Shown here: positions 36,309 to 45,724 of the stretch, one piece after another
Layout: every line of letters begins with the position of its first letter
Position numbering within the stretch: the first letter of the stretch is position 1
Made by a program: the position numbers and the translations under genes
Source: Thermomonas carbonis
GTDB taxonomy: Bacteria > Pseudomonadota > Gammaproteobacteria > Xanthomonadales > Xanthomonadaceae
Length of the DNA stretch: 64,000 bases
Assembly: GCF_014396975.1 (NCBI RefSeq)
Contig: NZ_CP060719.1
Span: 621,501-685,500, forward strand
Direction: 5' to 3'
The notes under the pieces: generated by a model
Database searches by the model: none
What the model was told of the DNA's origin: nothing
What the model saw: the letters and a program-made list of their open reading frames with translations, nothing else

Positions 36309-37499
36309 ATGTCCAAGACACCCGCCAAGCGCAAACCCAACCCCACCCTTCGCTGGGTCCTGATGCTGGTCGGTGTGGCCGTGGTGTTCGGCGGCGTGTT
36401 CGCGATCAAGGCGATCTTCGCCAAGCAGACGAACGATTTCTTCGACAACATGCCGCAGCCGGCCGTCGCGGTGAGTTCCTACATCGCCAAGACCCAGCGC
36501 TGGACCGATAACGGCGAGGCGGTGGGTACCTTCGTCGCGATCAACGGCACCGACATCACCACCGAGGCCGGGGGCGTGATCCGCGCGATCGAGTTCGAAC
36601 CGGGACAGCGTGTCTCCGCCGGCACCGTGCTGTTCCGCCTGAACACCGCCAACGAGGAAGCCACGCTCAACGCACTGGAAACCTCCGCCAAGCTCGCCAG
36701 CGTGCAGGCGCAGCGCTGGCAGCAGCTGGGCAAGGACAAGCTGGTCTCGCTGGATGACGTGCAGCAGCGCGTTGCCGCCGCCGCCAGCGCGCGTGCGCAG
36801 GTCGAGGCACAGCGCGCGCTGATCGCGCAGAAGACCATCCGCGCACCGTTCTCCGGCGTGCTGGGCCTGCGCAAGGTCAACCTGGGCCAGTACGTCGCCC
36901 CGGGCGCGGCGATGGTCAGCCTGCAGCAGCTGGATCCGATCTTCCTGGACTTCAGCCTGCCGGAGCAGCAGATCGGCAAGATGATCGAAGGCACCGCGGT
37001 GCGCGCCAGCGTGGATGCCCTGCCCGGACAGGCGTTCGAGGGCCGGGTGACCGCGGTTGAGCCGCTGGTCGATGCGAGCACGCGCAACTTCAAGGCGCAG
37101 GCGACCTTTGCGAACCCGGACGGCGCGCTGCGCCCGGGCAGCTTCGCCAAGATCACGTTTGCGATGGGTGGCGAGCGCGACGTACTGGTGATCCCGCAGA
37201 CCGCGGTCAGCTTCAACCCGTACGGCAATGCGGTGTTCGTGATCAGCAAGACCGCGCGCAAACCGGGCGAGAAGGACATGCAGGGCAAGGACCTGACCGG
37301 CGACAAGCTGATCGTCACCCAGCGCTTCATCAAGACCGGCGCGACCCAGGGCGACCTGATCGTGGTCACCGAGGGCCTGAAGGCCGGCGAGCAGATCGTC
37401 ACCAGCGGCCTGCTGAAGCTGCGCAACGATGCCGAAGTCACCATCAACGACACCATCCAGCCGTCGGCCGATGCCAGTCCGACGCCTGAAAACCGTTGA
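36309..37499 (+). CDS. RND efflux periplasmic adaptor (membrane fusion protein)
   Basis: 396 residues. N-terminal signal-anchor helix (WVLMLVGVAVVFGGVFAI), then the adaptor order of lipoyl, helical hairpin (about 120-175: TLNALETSAKLASVQAQRW, then AAAASARAQVEAQRALIAQ), second lipoyl half (TIRAPFSGVLGLRKVNLGQYV) and beta-barrel/MP domains (LDFSLPEQQIGKM, GALRPGSFAKITF). It links an inner-membrane RND pump to an outer-membrane channel. The pump gene lies 102 bases downstream. No outer-membrane factor gene is in the operon, so a shared TolC-type channel is expected. Confidence 0.93.
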   Translation: MSKTPAKRKPNPTLRWVLMLVGVAVVFGGVFAIKAIFAKQTNDFFDNMPQPAVAVSSYIAKTQRWTDNGEAVGTFVAINGTDITTEAGGVIRAIEFEPGQRVSAGTVLFRLNTANEEATLNALETSAKLASVQAQRWQQLGKDKLVSLDDVQQRVAAAASARAQVEAQRALIAQKTIRAPFSGVLGLRKVNLGQYVAPGAAMVSLQQLDPIFLDFSLPEQQIGKMIEGTAVRASVDALPGQAFEGRVTAVEPLVDASTRNFKAQATFANPDGALRPGSFAKITFAMGGERDVLVIPQTAVSFNPYGNAVFVISKTARKPGEKDMQGKDLTGDKLIVTQRFIKTGATQGDLIVVTEGLKAGEQIVTSGLLKLRNDAEVTINDTIQPSADASPTPENR

Positions 37500-37601
37500 T
37501 GCGCCAGCGCTGATCGCACCGCCTGAATCGTCGAACGCCCGGTGGATCACCGGGCGTCCCACCGACCCTCGCCGCACGCGGCCGAGCGGGAGAACAAAAG
37601 C

Positions 37602-40600
37602 ATGAAATTCACCGATCTCTTCATCCGGAAACCGGTGCTGGCGCTGGTCGTCAGCCTGTTCATCCTGCTGTTCGGCCTGCGCGCCTTCAGCGAATTGAAC
37701 GTGCGCCAGTACCCGGAGATGCGCAACGCGGTGGTCAACATCAGCACCACGTACTTCGGTGCCGACGCCGACCTGATCCAGGGCTTCATCACCACCCCGC
37801 TGGAGCGCGAGATCGCCAGCGCGGAGGGCATCGACTACCTGACCTCGACCAGTTCCGCCGGCATCAGCAGCATCCAGGCCTACATCCAGCTGGATCGCGA
37901 TCCGAACGAGGCGCTCACCCAGATCTCGGCCAAGGTCAACAAGATGCGCGGCCAGTTGCCGGCCGAATCCGAAGCACCGGTGATCGACTTGCAGCAGGGC
38001 CAGCAGATCGCGGCGATGTATGTGTCGTTCGCCAGCGAGACGCTGGACAACAACCAGATCACCGACTACCTCAATCGCGTCATCCAGCCGAAGCTGGTGA
38101 CCATCGACGGCGTGCAGCGCGCGGACATCCTGGGCGCCGGCACCTTCGCCATGCGCATCTGGCTGAAGCCGGATCGGATGACCGCGTACAAGGTCACCGC
38201 CAGCGATGTGTCGACCGCGCTGTCGTCGAACAACGTGCTGGCGGCGGTCGGTTCGACCAAGGGCCAGATGGTCGCGATCGACATGACCGCGCGCACCGAC
38301 CTGCGCAACGCCGAGGAATTCCGCAAGCTGGTGGTGCGCGAACAGGACGGCGCGATCGTCCGCCTGGGCGACATCGCCGACGTGGTATTGGGATCCGAGA
38401 GCTACGGCACCTCGGTGCGCATCAACGGCGAGTCGGCGACCTTCATGGGCATCTTCGTCGCCCCCGATGCCAACTCGCTGGACGTGATCAAGGAAGTCCG
38501 CAAGGCCTGGGACAACGAGATCGTCCCGCAGTTGCCGCAGGGCATCAAGGCGACCATCCCGTACGACAGCACCGAGGCGATCCAGGACGCGATCAACGAG
38601 GTCATCAGCACGATCGTGGAAGCCATGATCATCGTGATCGTGGTGATCTTCCTGTTCTTGGGGTCGCTGCGCAGTGTGCTGATTCCGGCGGTGACCATCC
38701 CGCTGTCGCTGATCGGCGCGCTGTTCCTGATGCTGCTGATGGGCTTCACCATCAACCTGCTCACATTGCTGGCGATGGTGCTGGCGATCGGGATCGTCGT
38801 GGATGACGCGATCATCGTGCTGGAGAACATCCACCGACATATCGAGGAGGGAATGACGCCGCTCGACGCCTCGATCCGCGGCGCGCGCGAACTGGCTTGG
38901 CCGGTGGTGGCGATGACGACAACGCTGATCGCGGTGTACCTGCCGATCGGCTTCCAGGGCGGCCTGACCGGCGTGCTGTTCACCGAGTTCGCGTTCACCC
39001 TGGCCGGCGCGGTGCTGCTGTCCGGCGTGATCGCGCTGACCCTGACCCCGATGTTGAGCTCGCGCATTTTGAAGGCGCACGATCCCGAGCACCCCAAGGG
39101 CAAGCTGGAAGCGTGGCTCGACGAGAAGTTCGAGAAACTGCGCCTGGGCTACCAGCGCAAGCTGCACACCGCGCTGGACACCAGGGCGGTGATCGCGGCG
39201 TTCGGTGCCATCGTGCTGGTGAGCTGCGGCTTCCTGTACACGAGCGCGCCCAAGGAACAAGCGCCGCTGGAGGACGAGGGCTTCATCTTCTCGATCGCCA
39301 GCGCCGACCCCACCGCCACGCTCGACTACGTGGAGCGCTACACCGATGAGATCGCCAGGATGCTGAAGACCGTCCCCGAAGTGCAGGACTACTTCCTGTT
39401 CAACGGCGGCTTCGGCGGCAGCGGCGGTGGTGCCAGTCCCAGCGCGATGGCCGGCTTCGTGCTGAAGCCCTGGAGCGAGCGCACGCGTTCGACCAACCAG
39501 GTGCTGCAGCAGGACCTGCAACCGAAGTTGTCGCAGGTCACCGGCCTCAACGTGTTCGCGCTGGTGCCACCTTCGCTGCCCAGCGCGGGCGGGGGTGCCG
39601 GCGGCGGCGAGTTCATCATCGGCGGCGTCGGCGACCTGAGCCAGCTGGCCGATGTCGCCGACCAGATCCTGGCGAAGGCGATGGCGAGCAAGCGCTTCAT
39701 CTTCCTGGACAAGGATCTGAAGATCGACAAGCCGCAGATCCAGGTCAACGTGGATCGCGACAAGGCGGCCACGCTCGGCATCGACATGCGCACGCTGGCC
39801 GCGGACATGGCGGCGATGCTGTCGGGCGGCTATTCCAACCGCTTCGCGATGCAGAACCGTTCGTACCTGGTGATCCCGCAGGTGCAGCGCAGCGACCGCC
39901 TCAACGCCAGCGCGCTGGACAATTACTACACGCGCACCCGCAGCGGCGAGCTGATTCCGTTGTCGACCATCGTCACCCTGACCGAAAGCACGCAGCCGCA
40001 ATCGCTGAAGCGCTTCCAGCAGCTCAACGCGGTGTCGCTCACCTTTGCCCCGCGTCCGGGCGTCAGCAAGGGCGAGGCACTAGCGATCCTCGACCAGGCC
40101 GCCAAGGAAGTCCTGCCGCAGGGCTACTCGGTGGACTACGCCGGCGAGTCGCGGCAGTTCAAGCAGGAGGGCTCGGCGATGCTGATGACCCTGGCGCTTG
40201 CATTGATCGTGATCTTCCTGGTGCTGTCCGCGCAGTTCGAGAGCTTCCGCGATGCGCTGATCATGCTGCTCACCGTGCCGATGGCGATCTGCGGTGCGCT
40301 GCTCGCACTCAATGTGCTGGCCCTGCTGGCCAACGTGTTGCAGATCGCCGGCATCGAAGCCTTCCCGGGGATGAGCATCAACATCTACACCCAGGTCGGC
40401 CTGGTGACCCTGGTCGGCGTGATCTCCAAGCACGGCATCCTGATCGTGGAGTTCGCCAACAAGCTGCAGGAACAGGGCATGTCCAAGCGCGAGGCGATCG
40501 AGGAAGCCACCGGCATCCGCCTGCGCCCGGTGCTGATGACCACCGCGGCACTGGTGTTCGCGATGGTGCCGCTGTTGATCGCCAAGGGCCCGGGTGCGGC

Positions 40601-40784
40601 CTCGCGCTTCTCGATGGGCGTGGTGATCGTGTCCGGCATGACCATCGGCACGCTGTTCACCCTGTTCGTGCTGCCTGCGTTCTATCTGTACCTGGCACGC
40701 GACCATGCGCACGACCGCGACCACGAGAAGGTGATCGATGGCGAAACCGGAACCTTGCCGCCGCCGGAACCGCAGCAGGGTTGA
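37602..40784 (+). CDS. RND multidrug efflux pump, inner-membrane permease (HAE1 family)
   Basis: 1060 residues, full RND length: 12 transmembrane helices with two large periplasmic loops after helices 1 and 7. Helix 1 is LALVVSLFILLFGLRAF; helix 4 carries the proton-relay pair Asp401-Asp402 in GIVVDDAIIVLENIHRH. GFTINLLTLLAMVLAIG and the mirror GVISKHGILIVEFANKLQEQG are present. A glycine-rich loop (NGGFGGSGGGASP and SAGGGAGGGEF, about 600-675) is unusual. It expels hydrophobic drugs or toxic compounds from the periplasm or inner membrane using proton influx. Substrates cannot be predicted. It is followed by a strong terminator. Confidence 0.94.
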   Translation: MKFTDLFIRKPVLALVVSLFILLFGLRAFSELNVRQYPEMRNAVVNISTTYFGADADLIQGFITTPLEREIASAEGIDYLTSTSSAGISSIQAYIQLDRDPNEALTQISAKVNKMRGQLPAESEAPVIDLQQGQQIAAMYVSFASETLDNNQITDYLNRVIQPKLVTIDGVQRADILGAGTFAMRIWLKPDRMTAYKVTASDVSTALSSNNVLAAVGSTKGQMVAIDMTARTDLRNAEEFRKLVVREQDGAIVRLGDIADVVLGSESYGTSVRINGESATFMGIFVAPDANSLDVIKEVRKAWDNEIVPQLPQGIKATIPYDSTEAIQDAINEVISTIVEAMIIVIVVIFLFLGSLRSVLIPAVTIPLSLIGALFLMLLMGFTINLLTLLAMVLAIGIVVDDAIIVLENIHRHIEEGMTPLDASIRGARELAWPVVAMTTTLIAVYLPIGFQGGLTGVLFTEFAFTLAGAVLLSGVIALTLTPMLSSRILKAHDPEHPKGKLEAWLDEKFEKLRLGYQRKLHTALDTRAVIAAFGAIVLVSCGFLYTSAPKEQAPLEDEGFIFSIASADPTATLDYVERYTDEIARMLKTVPEVQDYFLFNGGFGGSGGGASPSAMAGFVLKPWSERTRSTNQVLQQDLQPKLSQVTGLNVFALVPPSLPSAGGGAGGGEFIIGGVGDLSQLADVADQILAKAMASKRFIFLDKDLKIDKPQIQVNVDRDKAATLGIDMRTLAADMAAMLSGGYSNRFAMQNRSYLVIPQVQRSDRLNASALDNYYTRTRSGELIPLSTIVTLTESTQPQSLKRFQQLNAVSLTFAPRPGVSKGEALAILDQAAKEVLPQGYSVDYAGESRQFKQEGSAMLMTLALALIVIFLVLSAQFESFRDALIMLLTVPMAICGALLALNVLALLANVLQIAGIEAFPGMSINIYTQVGLVTLVGVISKHGILIVEFANKLQEQGMSKREAIEEATGIRLRPVLMTTAALVFAMVPLLIAKGPGAASRFSMGVVIVSGMTIGTLFTLFVLPAFYLYLARDHAHDRDHEKVIDGETGTLPPPEPQQG

Positions 40785-40805
40785 TCGCGCCGCAACGTCT
40801 CGACG

Positions 40806-40832
40806 AAAACGCCCGGGAAACCGGGCGTTTTT
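40806..40832 (+). terminator. Rho-independent terminator of RND operon
   Basis: AAAACGCCCGG - GAAA - CCGGGCGTTTT with a stable tetraloop and following T residues, 22 bases after the permease stop. Confidence 0.9.
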
Positions 40833-40861
40833 CATTTTCAGCCTCACCGATGCGTGGGCAT

Positions 40862-40967
40862 TCTTGCCTTGGCGGGTAGCGTTCGAGCGCGCCATGGATG
40901 GCGCGCGGCCGCGCATCGGAGCCGGATGCGGAGCCTAAGCGGCGAACGCTACCCCGCCAAGGCAAGA
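40862..40967. repeat. 106-bp structured palindromic element
   Basis: Near-identical inverted ends: TCTTGCCTTGGCGGG then TAGCGTTCG (40862-40885) against CGAACGCTA then CCCCGCCAAGGCAAGA (40943-40967), differing by one G. Inside, GCGCGCCAT-GG-ATGGCGCGC (40887-40906) is another perfect palindrome. No coding frame; it lies between the RND terminator and the bioD 3' end. It looks like a small non-autonomous repeat (MITE- or REP-like). Confidence 0.6.
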
Positions 40968-40977
40968 CTGCTGCGCG

Positions 40978-41655
40978 TCATTCCGCCAGCATCGGAATCC
41001 GCAACTGCGACGCAAGCTGCGCCGGATCCGCATCGGGCACATGCGGCAACACGCCCCAGCAGGGCGCGGGCATCCGCGCGCGCAGCATGCCGATGTTGTC
41101 GTCCACGCGATCCATGTCCGGATCCACGTGCGAGGCGATCCAACCGGCAAGATGTGCGCCATCCGCGGCAATCGCCTGCGCGCTCAAAAGCGCATGGTTG
41201 AGGCAGCCCAGCCGCAAGCCGACCACCAGCAGCACCGGCACGCGCAACGCACGCACCAGGTCCGCCTGCATCAGCGATGCCGACAGCGGTGCGGCCCAGC
41301 CGCCCACGCCTTCGACGATCAAGGCATCCGCGTGTTCCGCCAGGCGCGCATGCGCAGCGAGAATCGGCGGCAATGCGACTTCGATGCCAGCGTCGCGTGC
41401 GGCCAACTCCGGTGCAAGGGGGTGTTCCAGCGCGAACGGATTGATGTCCGCGTAGGCGATGCCTGATTCACCCGCATGCTGAAGCGCCAACGCATCCTCG
41501 TTTTTCCATTCGCCATCGATGCGCGCGCAACCGCTGGCGACCGGTTTCATTCCGGCCACGCGCAGGCCATGACCACGCAATGCATGCAGCAAGGTGCAAC
41601 TGGCGAGTGTCTTGCCGATGCCGGTATCGGTGCCGCTGACGTAGACCGAGAACAT
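40978..41655 (-). CDS. bioD: Dethiobiotin synthase
   Basis: 225 residues. The P-loop is GTDTGIGKT (residues 8-16) at the very N-terminus; KPVASG with the catalytic lysine (about 40), EGVGGWAAPL and VVGLRLGCLNHALLS follow, all BioD hallmarks. It carboxylates 7,8-diaminopelargonate to dethiobiotin using ATP, the penultimate biotin step. The start MFSVYVSGTDTG overlaps the stop of the upstream TMEM175-like gene by one base (TGATG), which indicates translational coupling. The other bio genes are not in the window. Confidence 0.94.
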   Translation of the reverse strand: MFSVYVSGTDTGIGKTLASCTLLHALRGHGLRVAGMKPVASGCARIDGEWKNEDALALQHAGESGIAYADINPFALEHPLAPELAARDAGIEVALPPILAAHARLAEHADALIVEGVGGWAAPLSASLMQADLVRALRVPVLLVVGLRLGCLNHALLSAQAIAADGAHLAGWIASHVDPDMDRVDDNIGMLRARMPAPCWGVLPHVPDADPAQLASQLRIPMLAE

Positions 41656-42389
41656 CAGCCTGCGTCGCGCTGGTCGGCCAGCGCCTGGATACGCCGGCCA
41701 TGGCGGATGGCGAGCACCGGCATCGCGATGCCCAGAAGGCCATACATCGCGCCCGGCAGGGCCTGCATCCAGCCGATGTGCGGCGGGATCAGCAGCGCCA
41801 CCGCGACCGAGGCCGTCGCACAGGCGATCAGCACCACGTTCAATATCACCTCGGATGTCGCCGCAAGGCGCTCGGCGGCATCCAGTTGCAACACATCCGC
41901 CTTGCGCAAGGCATGCAGGTTCATCCACGCGATGATTGCCGCGAGGATCGCAAAACCCACACCGTAGATCACGAAGATCAGGCGGAATTCCAGGAAGCTC
42001 TGTACCTTGAACTCACTCGGCGCCCAGCCACCGGTGAAGAAGCCCATCGCCGCCGACATCACCATCCGCAGCGGGTACACGTAGAACAGCGTGGCCGCCA
42101 CCAGCAGCATGCTGGCGAAGACGATCGTGCTGTCTTCCAGCCCGAAGCGGCGGCTGAAGCGATGGTGCGCCTGCCAGAACATGCCGAGGATCGCGAACCC
42201 GGCGAGGAATGCGGGCAGCCGCCGCAAGGCGTCGTAGAGCTCGGCGAAGCTGTCCGGCATCGCATCGAACGACACCACCAGCAAGGTCATCGCGAACGCG
42301 AACGCGGCGTCGACGAAGGTTTCCAGCCGGGTGACCTGCTCGCCACGCTGGCGCACGCCGCCTTCGACAGGAAGTTTGGACAGATCCAT
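41655..42389 (-). CDS. TMEM175/DUF1211-family potassium channel-like protein
   Basis: 244 residues with about six transmembrane helices: FVDAAFAFAMTLLVVSF (helix 1), FLAGFAILGMFWQAHHRF, IVFASMLLVAATLFYVYPL, FRLIFVIYGVGFAILAAI, VILNVVLIACATASVAVALL and MYGLLGIAMPVLAI. The RLETFVDAAFAFAMTLL motif in helix 1 is the DUF1211/TMEM175 signature, a bacterial K+-selective channel family. It overlaps bioD by TGATG, but a functional tie to biotin synthesis is not apparent. It is divergent from the fRMsr gene. Confidence 0.8.
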   Translation of the reverse strand: MDLSKLPVEGGVRQRGEQVTRLETFVDAAFAFAMTLLVVSFDAMPDSFAELYDALRRLPAFLAGFAILGMFWQAHHRFSRRFGLEDSTIVFASMLLVAATLFYVYPLRMVMSAAMGFFTGGWAPSEFKVQSFLEFRLIFVIYGVGFAILAAIIAWMNLHALRKADVLQLDAAERLAATSEVILNVVLIACATASVAVALLIPPHIGWMQALPGAMYGLLGIAMPVLAIRHGRRIQALADQRDAG

Positions 42390-42453
42390 CGTGTGTTCCC
42401 GTGGTTTCGGGGTCGATGTTAATCCGCCACGACGCGGTTGCTACACTGCGGCC

Positions 42454-42942
42454 ATGAGTTTCTCGACGATCACCCTCACCGGCAGCACGCCGGAGCAGTA
42501 CGCCCAGTTGCTGGAGCAGGCACGCGCGCTCCTGCATGGCGAACGCGACCGCATCGCCAATGCTGCCAACCTGTCGGCGCTGGTCTACCACGCGCTGCCC
42601 GGGCTGAACTGGGTCGGCTTCTATTTCTACGACGGCAATGAACTCGTCGTCGGTCCGTTCCAGGGCCTGCCGGCCTGCGTGCGCATCCCGCTGGACAAGG
42701 GCGTGTGCGGCGCGGCCGCGAGCACCCGCGAAACCCAGCGGATCGAGGACGTGCATGCGTTCCCGGGCCACATCGCCTGCGATTCGGCAAGCAATTCTGA
42801 GCTGGTGGTGCCGTTGGTCAGCGCGGAGGGTGAGTTGATCGGCGTGTTCGATCTGGACAGTCCGTTGCACGCGCGTTTTTCCGTTGAAGACCAGCAAGGC
42901 CTGGAGGCAATCGCCAAGGCGTTCCTGGAGTCGTTGCAGTGA
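42454..42942 (+). CDS. msrC: Free methionine-(R)-sulfoxide reductase (GAF domain)
   Basis: 162 residues forming a single GAF domain. The three active-site cysteines Cys75, Cys85 and Cys109 have the same spacing as in the E. coli enzyme, within FQGLPACVRIPLDKGVCGAA and GHIACDSASNSE. It reduces free methionine-R-sulfoxide with thioredoxin, an oxidative-damage repair step. Other hallmarks are NWVGFYFYDG near residue 52 and VFDLDSP. Its stop overlaps the GTG of the next gene (GTGA). Confidence 0.92.
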   Translation: MSFSTITLTGSTPEQYAQLLEQARALLHGERDRIANAANLSALVYHALPGLNWVGFYFYDGNELVVGPFQGLPACVRIPLDKGVCGAAASTRETQRIEDVHAFPGHIACDSASNSELVVPLVSAEGELIGVFDLDSPLHARFSVEDQQGLEAIAKAFLESLQ

Positions 42943-43322
42943 GTACATCCGCGCCCAAGCTGCGCAATATCGGCCCGAAATCCGCTGCCTGGCTGCGCCA
43001 GGTCGGCCTGCGTTCGCTGGAAGACGTGGCCGCGATCGGTGCCGTCGATGCCTTCATGAAAGTGCGCCGCGCCGGCTTCAAGCCCAGCCTCAACCTGCTG
43101 TATTCGCTGGAAGGCGCGTTGCAGGACTGCCACTGGCAGGAAGTACCCGAATCGCGCCGCACCGAGCTGGTGCAGGCAGCCGAAGCGGCCATCGCCCTGC
43201 TGCCGCCGCCCCGCGGGCGCCCCGCGGCCGGACCGGTGACCACCACCCAGCACGAAGACACCAGCATGCCCGCGTTCGGTCTGTTCGATGACGACCGTGG
43301 TGGGCCGAACGTTTCCGAGTAA
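42939..43322 (+). CDS. TfoX C-terminal-domain protein
   Basis: 127 residues. Residues about 7-85 (LRNIGPKSAAWLRQVGLRSLEDVAAIGAVDAF, then FKPSLNLLYSLEGALQDCHW) form the helix-hairpin-helix-like TfoX C-terminal domain. The N-terminal TfoX domain of the competence activator Sxy/TfoX is absent, so activity as a CRP co-activator is doubtful. The last 40 residues are a Pro-rich, probably disordered tail. It starts with GTG overlapping the fRMsr stop, suggesting coupled translation, and ends 71 bases before the cobalamin riboswitch. Confidence 0.8.
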   Translation: MSTSAPKLRNIGPKSAAWLRQVGLRSLEDVAAIGAVDAFMKVRRAGFKPSLNLLYSLEGALQDCHWQEVPESRRTELVQAAEAAIALLPPPRGRPAAGPVTTTQHEDTSMPAFGLFDDDRGGPNVSE

Positions 43323-43393
43323 AGCCCGCGGGCGCTGGTTGCTTCCCAGATTTCCTTTGCGCATCCGGCACCGCGCTGCGTACACTGCGCGCG

Positions 43394-43618
43394 CTTCAAG
43401 GTGATCCAACGGCTTTCGCCCGCGGATTGAAACGGGAAGCCGGTGACGACGCGCTCTGCGCATCCAGTCCGGCGCTGCCCCCGCAACGGTAAGCGAGACA
43501 ACCCTGGCATCGGCCACTGTGCGTGCATCGTCCTGATGCGGCATGGGAAGGCGTCAGGCGGGAACGACGGCCACGCTGGTCATCGTTCCGCTCGCCAGCC
43601 CGGAGACCGGCCTTGAAG
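43394..43618 (+). ncRNA. Cobalamin (AdoCbl) riboswitch
   Basis: Closing stem CTTCAAGG (43394-43401) pairs with CCTTGAAG (43611-43618). Core elements in order: GGGAAGCCGGTG, CTGCCCCCGCAACGGTAAGC, GGAAGGC, and the B12 box AGCCCGGAGACCGGCC (43597-43612). This matches the cobalamin riboswitch consensus. It is located 135 bases upstream of btuB on the same strand, so B12 should reduce receptor synthesis. Confidence 0.95.
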
Positions 43619-43752
43619 TCTGTTGGTTGCGATGCGGCGGGCATTGCGCGACGTCGCGCATGTCGTTTTCCTGCATCGCCCGTCTCCGTTCCCGTGTGTG
43701 TCGCAGCCGCCCTTCCTGTTGGGCGCGCGGGCGTGCGCGCCGGAGAACCGTC

Positions 43753-45636
43753 ATGAAATCCTGCAACACCTCGCTTCGTTTCAGCGCACTCGCGCTGGCC
43801 TTGTCCCTGCCGTCGCTCGCCTTTGCGCAGCGCGATGACGCGAAGGACCTCGACAACCTGGTGGTCACCGCCACCCGCACCGCGACCACCGCCGATGCCG
43901 CGCTGGCCGCGGTCGAAGTGATCGATCGCGAACAACTCGATGCCAGCAGCGCGCGGTCGCTGCCGGAACTGCTGCGCGGTCGCGCCGGCATCACCATCGT
44001 CAACCAGGGCGGCATGGGCAAGCTCAGCACGCTGTTCCTGCGCGGCACCGAATCCGACCACACCCTGTTCCTGGTCGACGGCATCCGCGTGGGTTCGTCC
44101 ACCTCGGGCCTGACCTCGCTGCAGGACATCCCGCTCTCGCAGATCGAGCGCATCGAGATCGTGCGCGGGCCGCGTTCGTCGCTGTATGGCGCGGATGCGA
44201 TCGGCGGCGTGATCCAGGTGTTCACCCGTCGCGGTGCGGGCGGCGAAGGCGTGCACGGGCGCGGGCGCATCGCGGCCGGCAGCCATGGCCTGCGCGAGGC
44301 CTCGGCCGGCGTCGACCTGCGCAGCGCACGCGGCGGCGTGGGCGTGGACGTGGCGCATCAATCCACCGACGGCATCAATGCCTGCACCGGGACCTACGAC
44401 CCGGATACTTGGCAAGGTGCCGGTTGCTTCATCGTCCCGGGCACGCATCTGGACCGCGACGGCTATCGCAACAACAGCGCCACCGTGCGTGCGGACTTCG
44501 CACCGAACGAGTCATGGCAGTTCGATGCCCGCGCATTCCGCACCGAAGGCCACAACGACTACGACGGCGACTATCAGGACAACTCCGACATCGTCCAGCA
44601 AGTGGTCGGCGGCAGCGTGCGCTGGTCGCCGTCCGATGCGCTGGCGCTCAAGCTCACCGCCGGCCGCAACACCGACGACTCCGAGAACTACAGCGGCAGC
44701 ACGTTCGCCAATCGCTACAACACCACGCGCGACAGCGCGAACCTGCAGGGCGATTTCACCGTCGCGGCCGGGCACGTGGTGACCGCCGGCTTCGACTGGT
44801 TGCGCGACCGTGCGAACGTGGTCGATCCGTGGTCGCCGTTCGCGGAATCGCGTGGCAATCGCGCATTGTTCGCGCAGTATCAGGGCACGTTCGGCGTGCA
44901 CGAGTTGCAACTCAGCGCGCGCCGCGACGACAACGACCAGTTCGGCGGTCACAGCACCGGCGGCATCGCCTGGGGCATGGGCTTCGGCGACGGCTGGCGC
45001 GTGACCGCGAGCCATGCCACCGCGTTCAAGGCCCCGAGTTTCAACGAGCTGTACTACCCCGGTTCCAGCAACCCGAACCTGGATCCGGAATCCTCGCGCA
45101 GCAGCGAACTGTCGCTGGCGCGCAGCGGCGATGGCTGGCATGTGCAGGCCAACGCCTACCAGACCAACGTGGACGACCTGATCGCCTGGAGCTCCACGGA
45201 CTTCATGCCCGTCAACATCGAGGAAGCACGCATCCGCGGCGTCGAACTGGTCGCGACCACGCAACTGGCCGGCTGGGACGTGCGTGGCCAGATCGGCACG
45301 CTCGACGCACGCAACCTCAGCCCCGGTACCAACCACGGCAAGCGGCTGGCACGACGTCCACAACGCAGTGCGCGCCTCGACCTGGATCGCGACATCGGCG
45401 ACTGGGGCTTCGGCCTCAGCGGCATCGCCGAAGCCGCGCGCTGGGACGACGTGGCGAACGGCTTGCGCGTCGGTGGCTACGGCACCGTGGATGCGCGCGT
45501 GTCCTGGCGCTTCGCGTCCGACTGGACGTTGCAGGCCAATCTGGTCAATGCCTTCGACCGCGACTACCAGACCAGCGCGTGGTACGCGCAGCCCGGCCGC
45601 GAGTTCGCCCTCAGCCTGCGCTGGCAGCCGGACTGA
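43753..45636 (+). CDS. btuB: TonB-dependent vitamin B12 receptor BtuB
   Basis: 627 residues. Signal peptide SLRFSALALALSLPSLAFAQ; TonB box-like DNLVVTATRT; plug domain with LPELLRGRAGITIV, STLFLRGTESDHTLFLVDGIR and IEIVRGPRSSLYGADAIGGVIQV; then a 22-strand barrel ending in an aromatic pair (LSLRWQPD). Its placement under a cobalamin riboswitch identifies cobalamin as substrate. The ATG at 43753 gives the signal peptide directly; the frame is open upstream, but that part lies within the riboswitch leader. No btuFCD genes are nearby. Confidence 0.95.
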   Translation: MKSCNTSLRFSALALALSLPSLAFAQRDDAKDLDNLVVTATRTATTADAALAAVEVIDREQLDASSARSLPELLRGRAGITIVNQGGMGKLSTLFLRGTESDHTLFLVDGIRVGSSTSGLTSLQDIPLSQIERIEIVRGPRSSLYGADAIGGVIQVFTRRGAGGEGVHGRGRIAAGSHGLREASAGVDLRSARGGVGVDVAHQSTDGINACTGTYDPDTWQGAGCFIVPGTHLDRDGYRNNSATVRADFAPNESWQFDARAFRTEGHNDYDGDYQDNSDIVQQVVGGSVRWSPSDALALKLTAGRNTDDSENYSGSTFANRYNTTRDSANLQGDFTVAAGHVVTAGFDWLRDRANVVDPWSPFAESRGNRALFAQYQGTFGVHELQLSARRDDNDQFGGHSTGGIAWGMGFGDGWRVTASHATAFKAPSFNELYYPGSSNPNLDPESSRSSELSLARSGDGWHVQANAYQTNVDDLIAWSSTDFMPVNIEEARIRGVELVATTQLAGWDVRGQIGTLDARNLSPGTNHGKRLARRPQRSARLDLDRDIGDWGFGLSGIAEAARWDDVANGLRVGGYGTVDARVSWRFASDWTLQANLVNAFDRDYQTSAWYAQPGREFALSLRWQPD

Positions 45637-45669
45637 GCCATTCGCTTGCGGAGCGGTTGCGCAAGGACG

Positions 45670-45700
45670 CAGGGGGCCGGCATGGATGTCGGGCCCTGCT
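45670..45700. terminator. Possible bidirectional terminator between btuB and TPR gene
   Basis: CAGGG.GCCGGCAT / ATGTCGGGCCCTG forms a long GC-rich stem between two convergent stops, followed only by a weak T-rich stretch (TTGTTT). Position rather than the U-tract supports it. Confidence 0.4.
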
Positions 45701-45724
45701 TGTTTGCATCGCGAAACGAACCGC

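Noticed and set aside
36243..40001. 1252-codon open frame antisense to the RND adaptor and permease genes
   Set aside because: It is the reverse shadow of two clear RND genes; the translation is His/Gln/Arg-rich low-complexity sequence typical of high-GC antisense frames.
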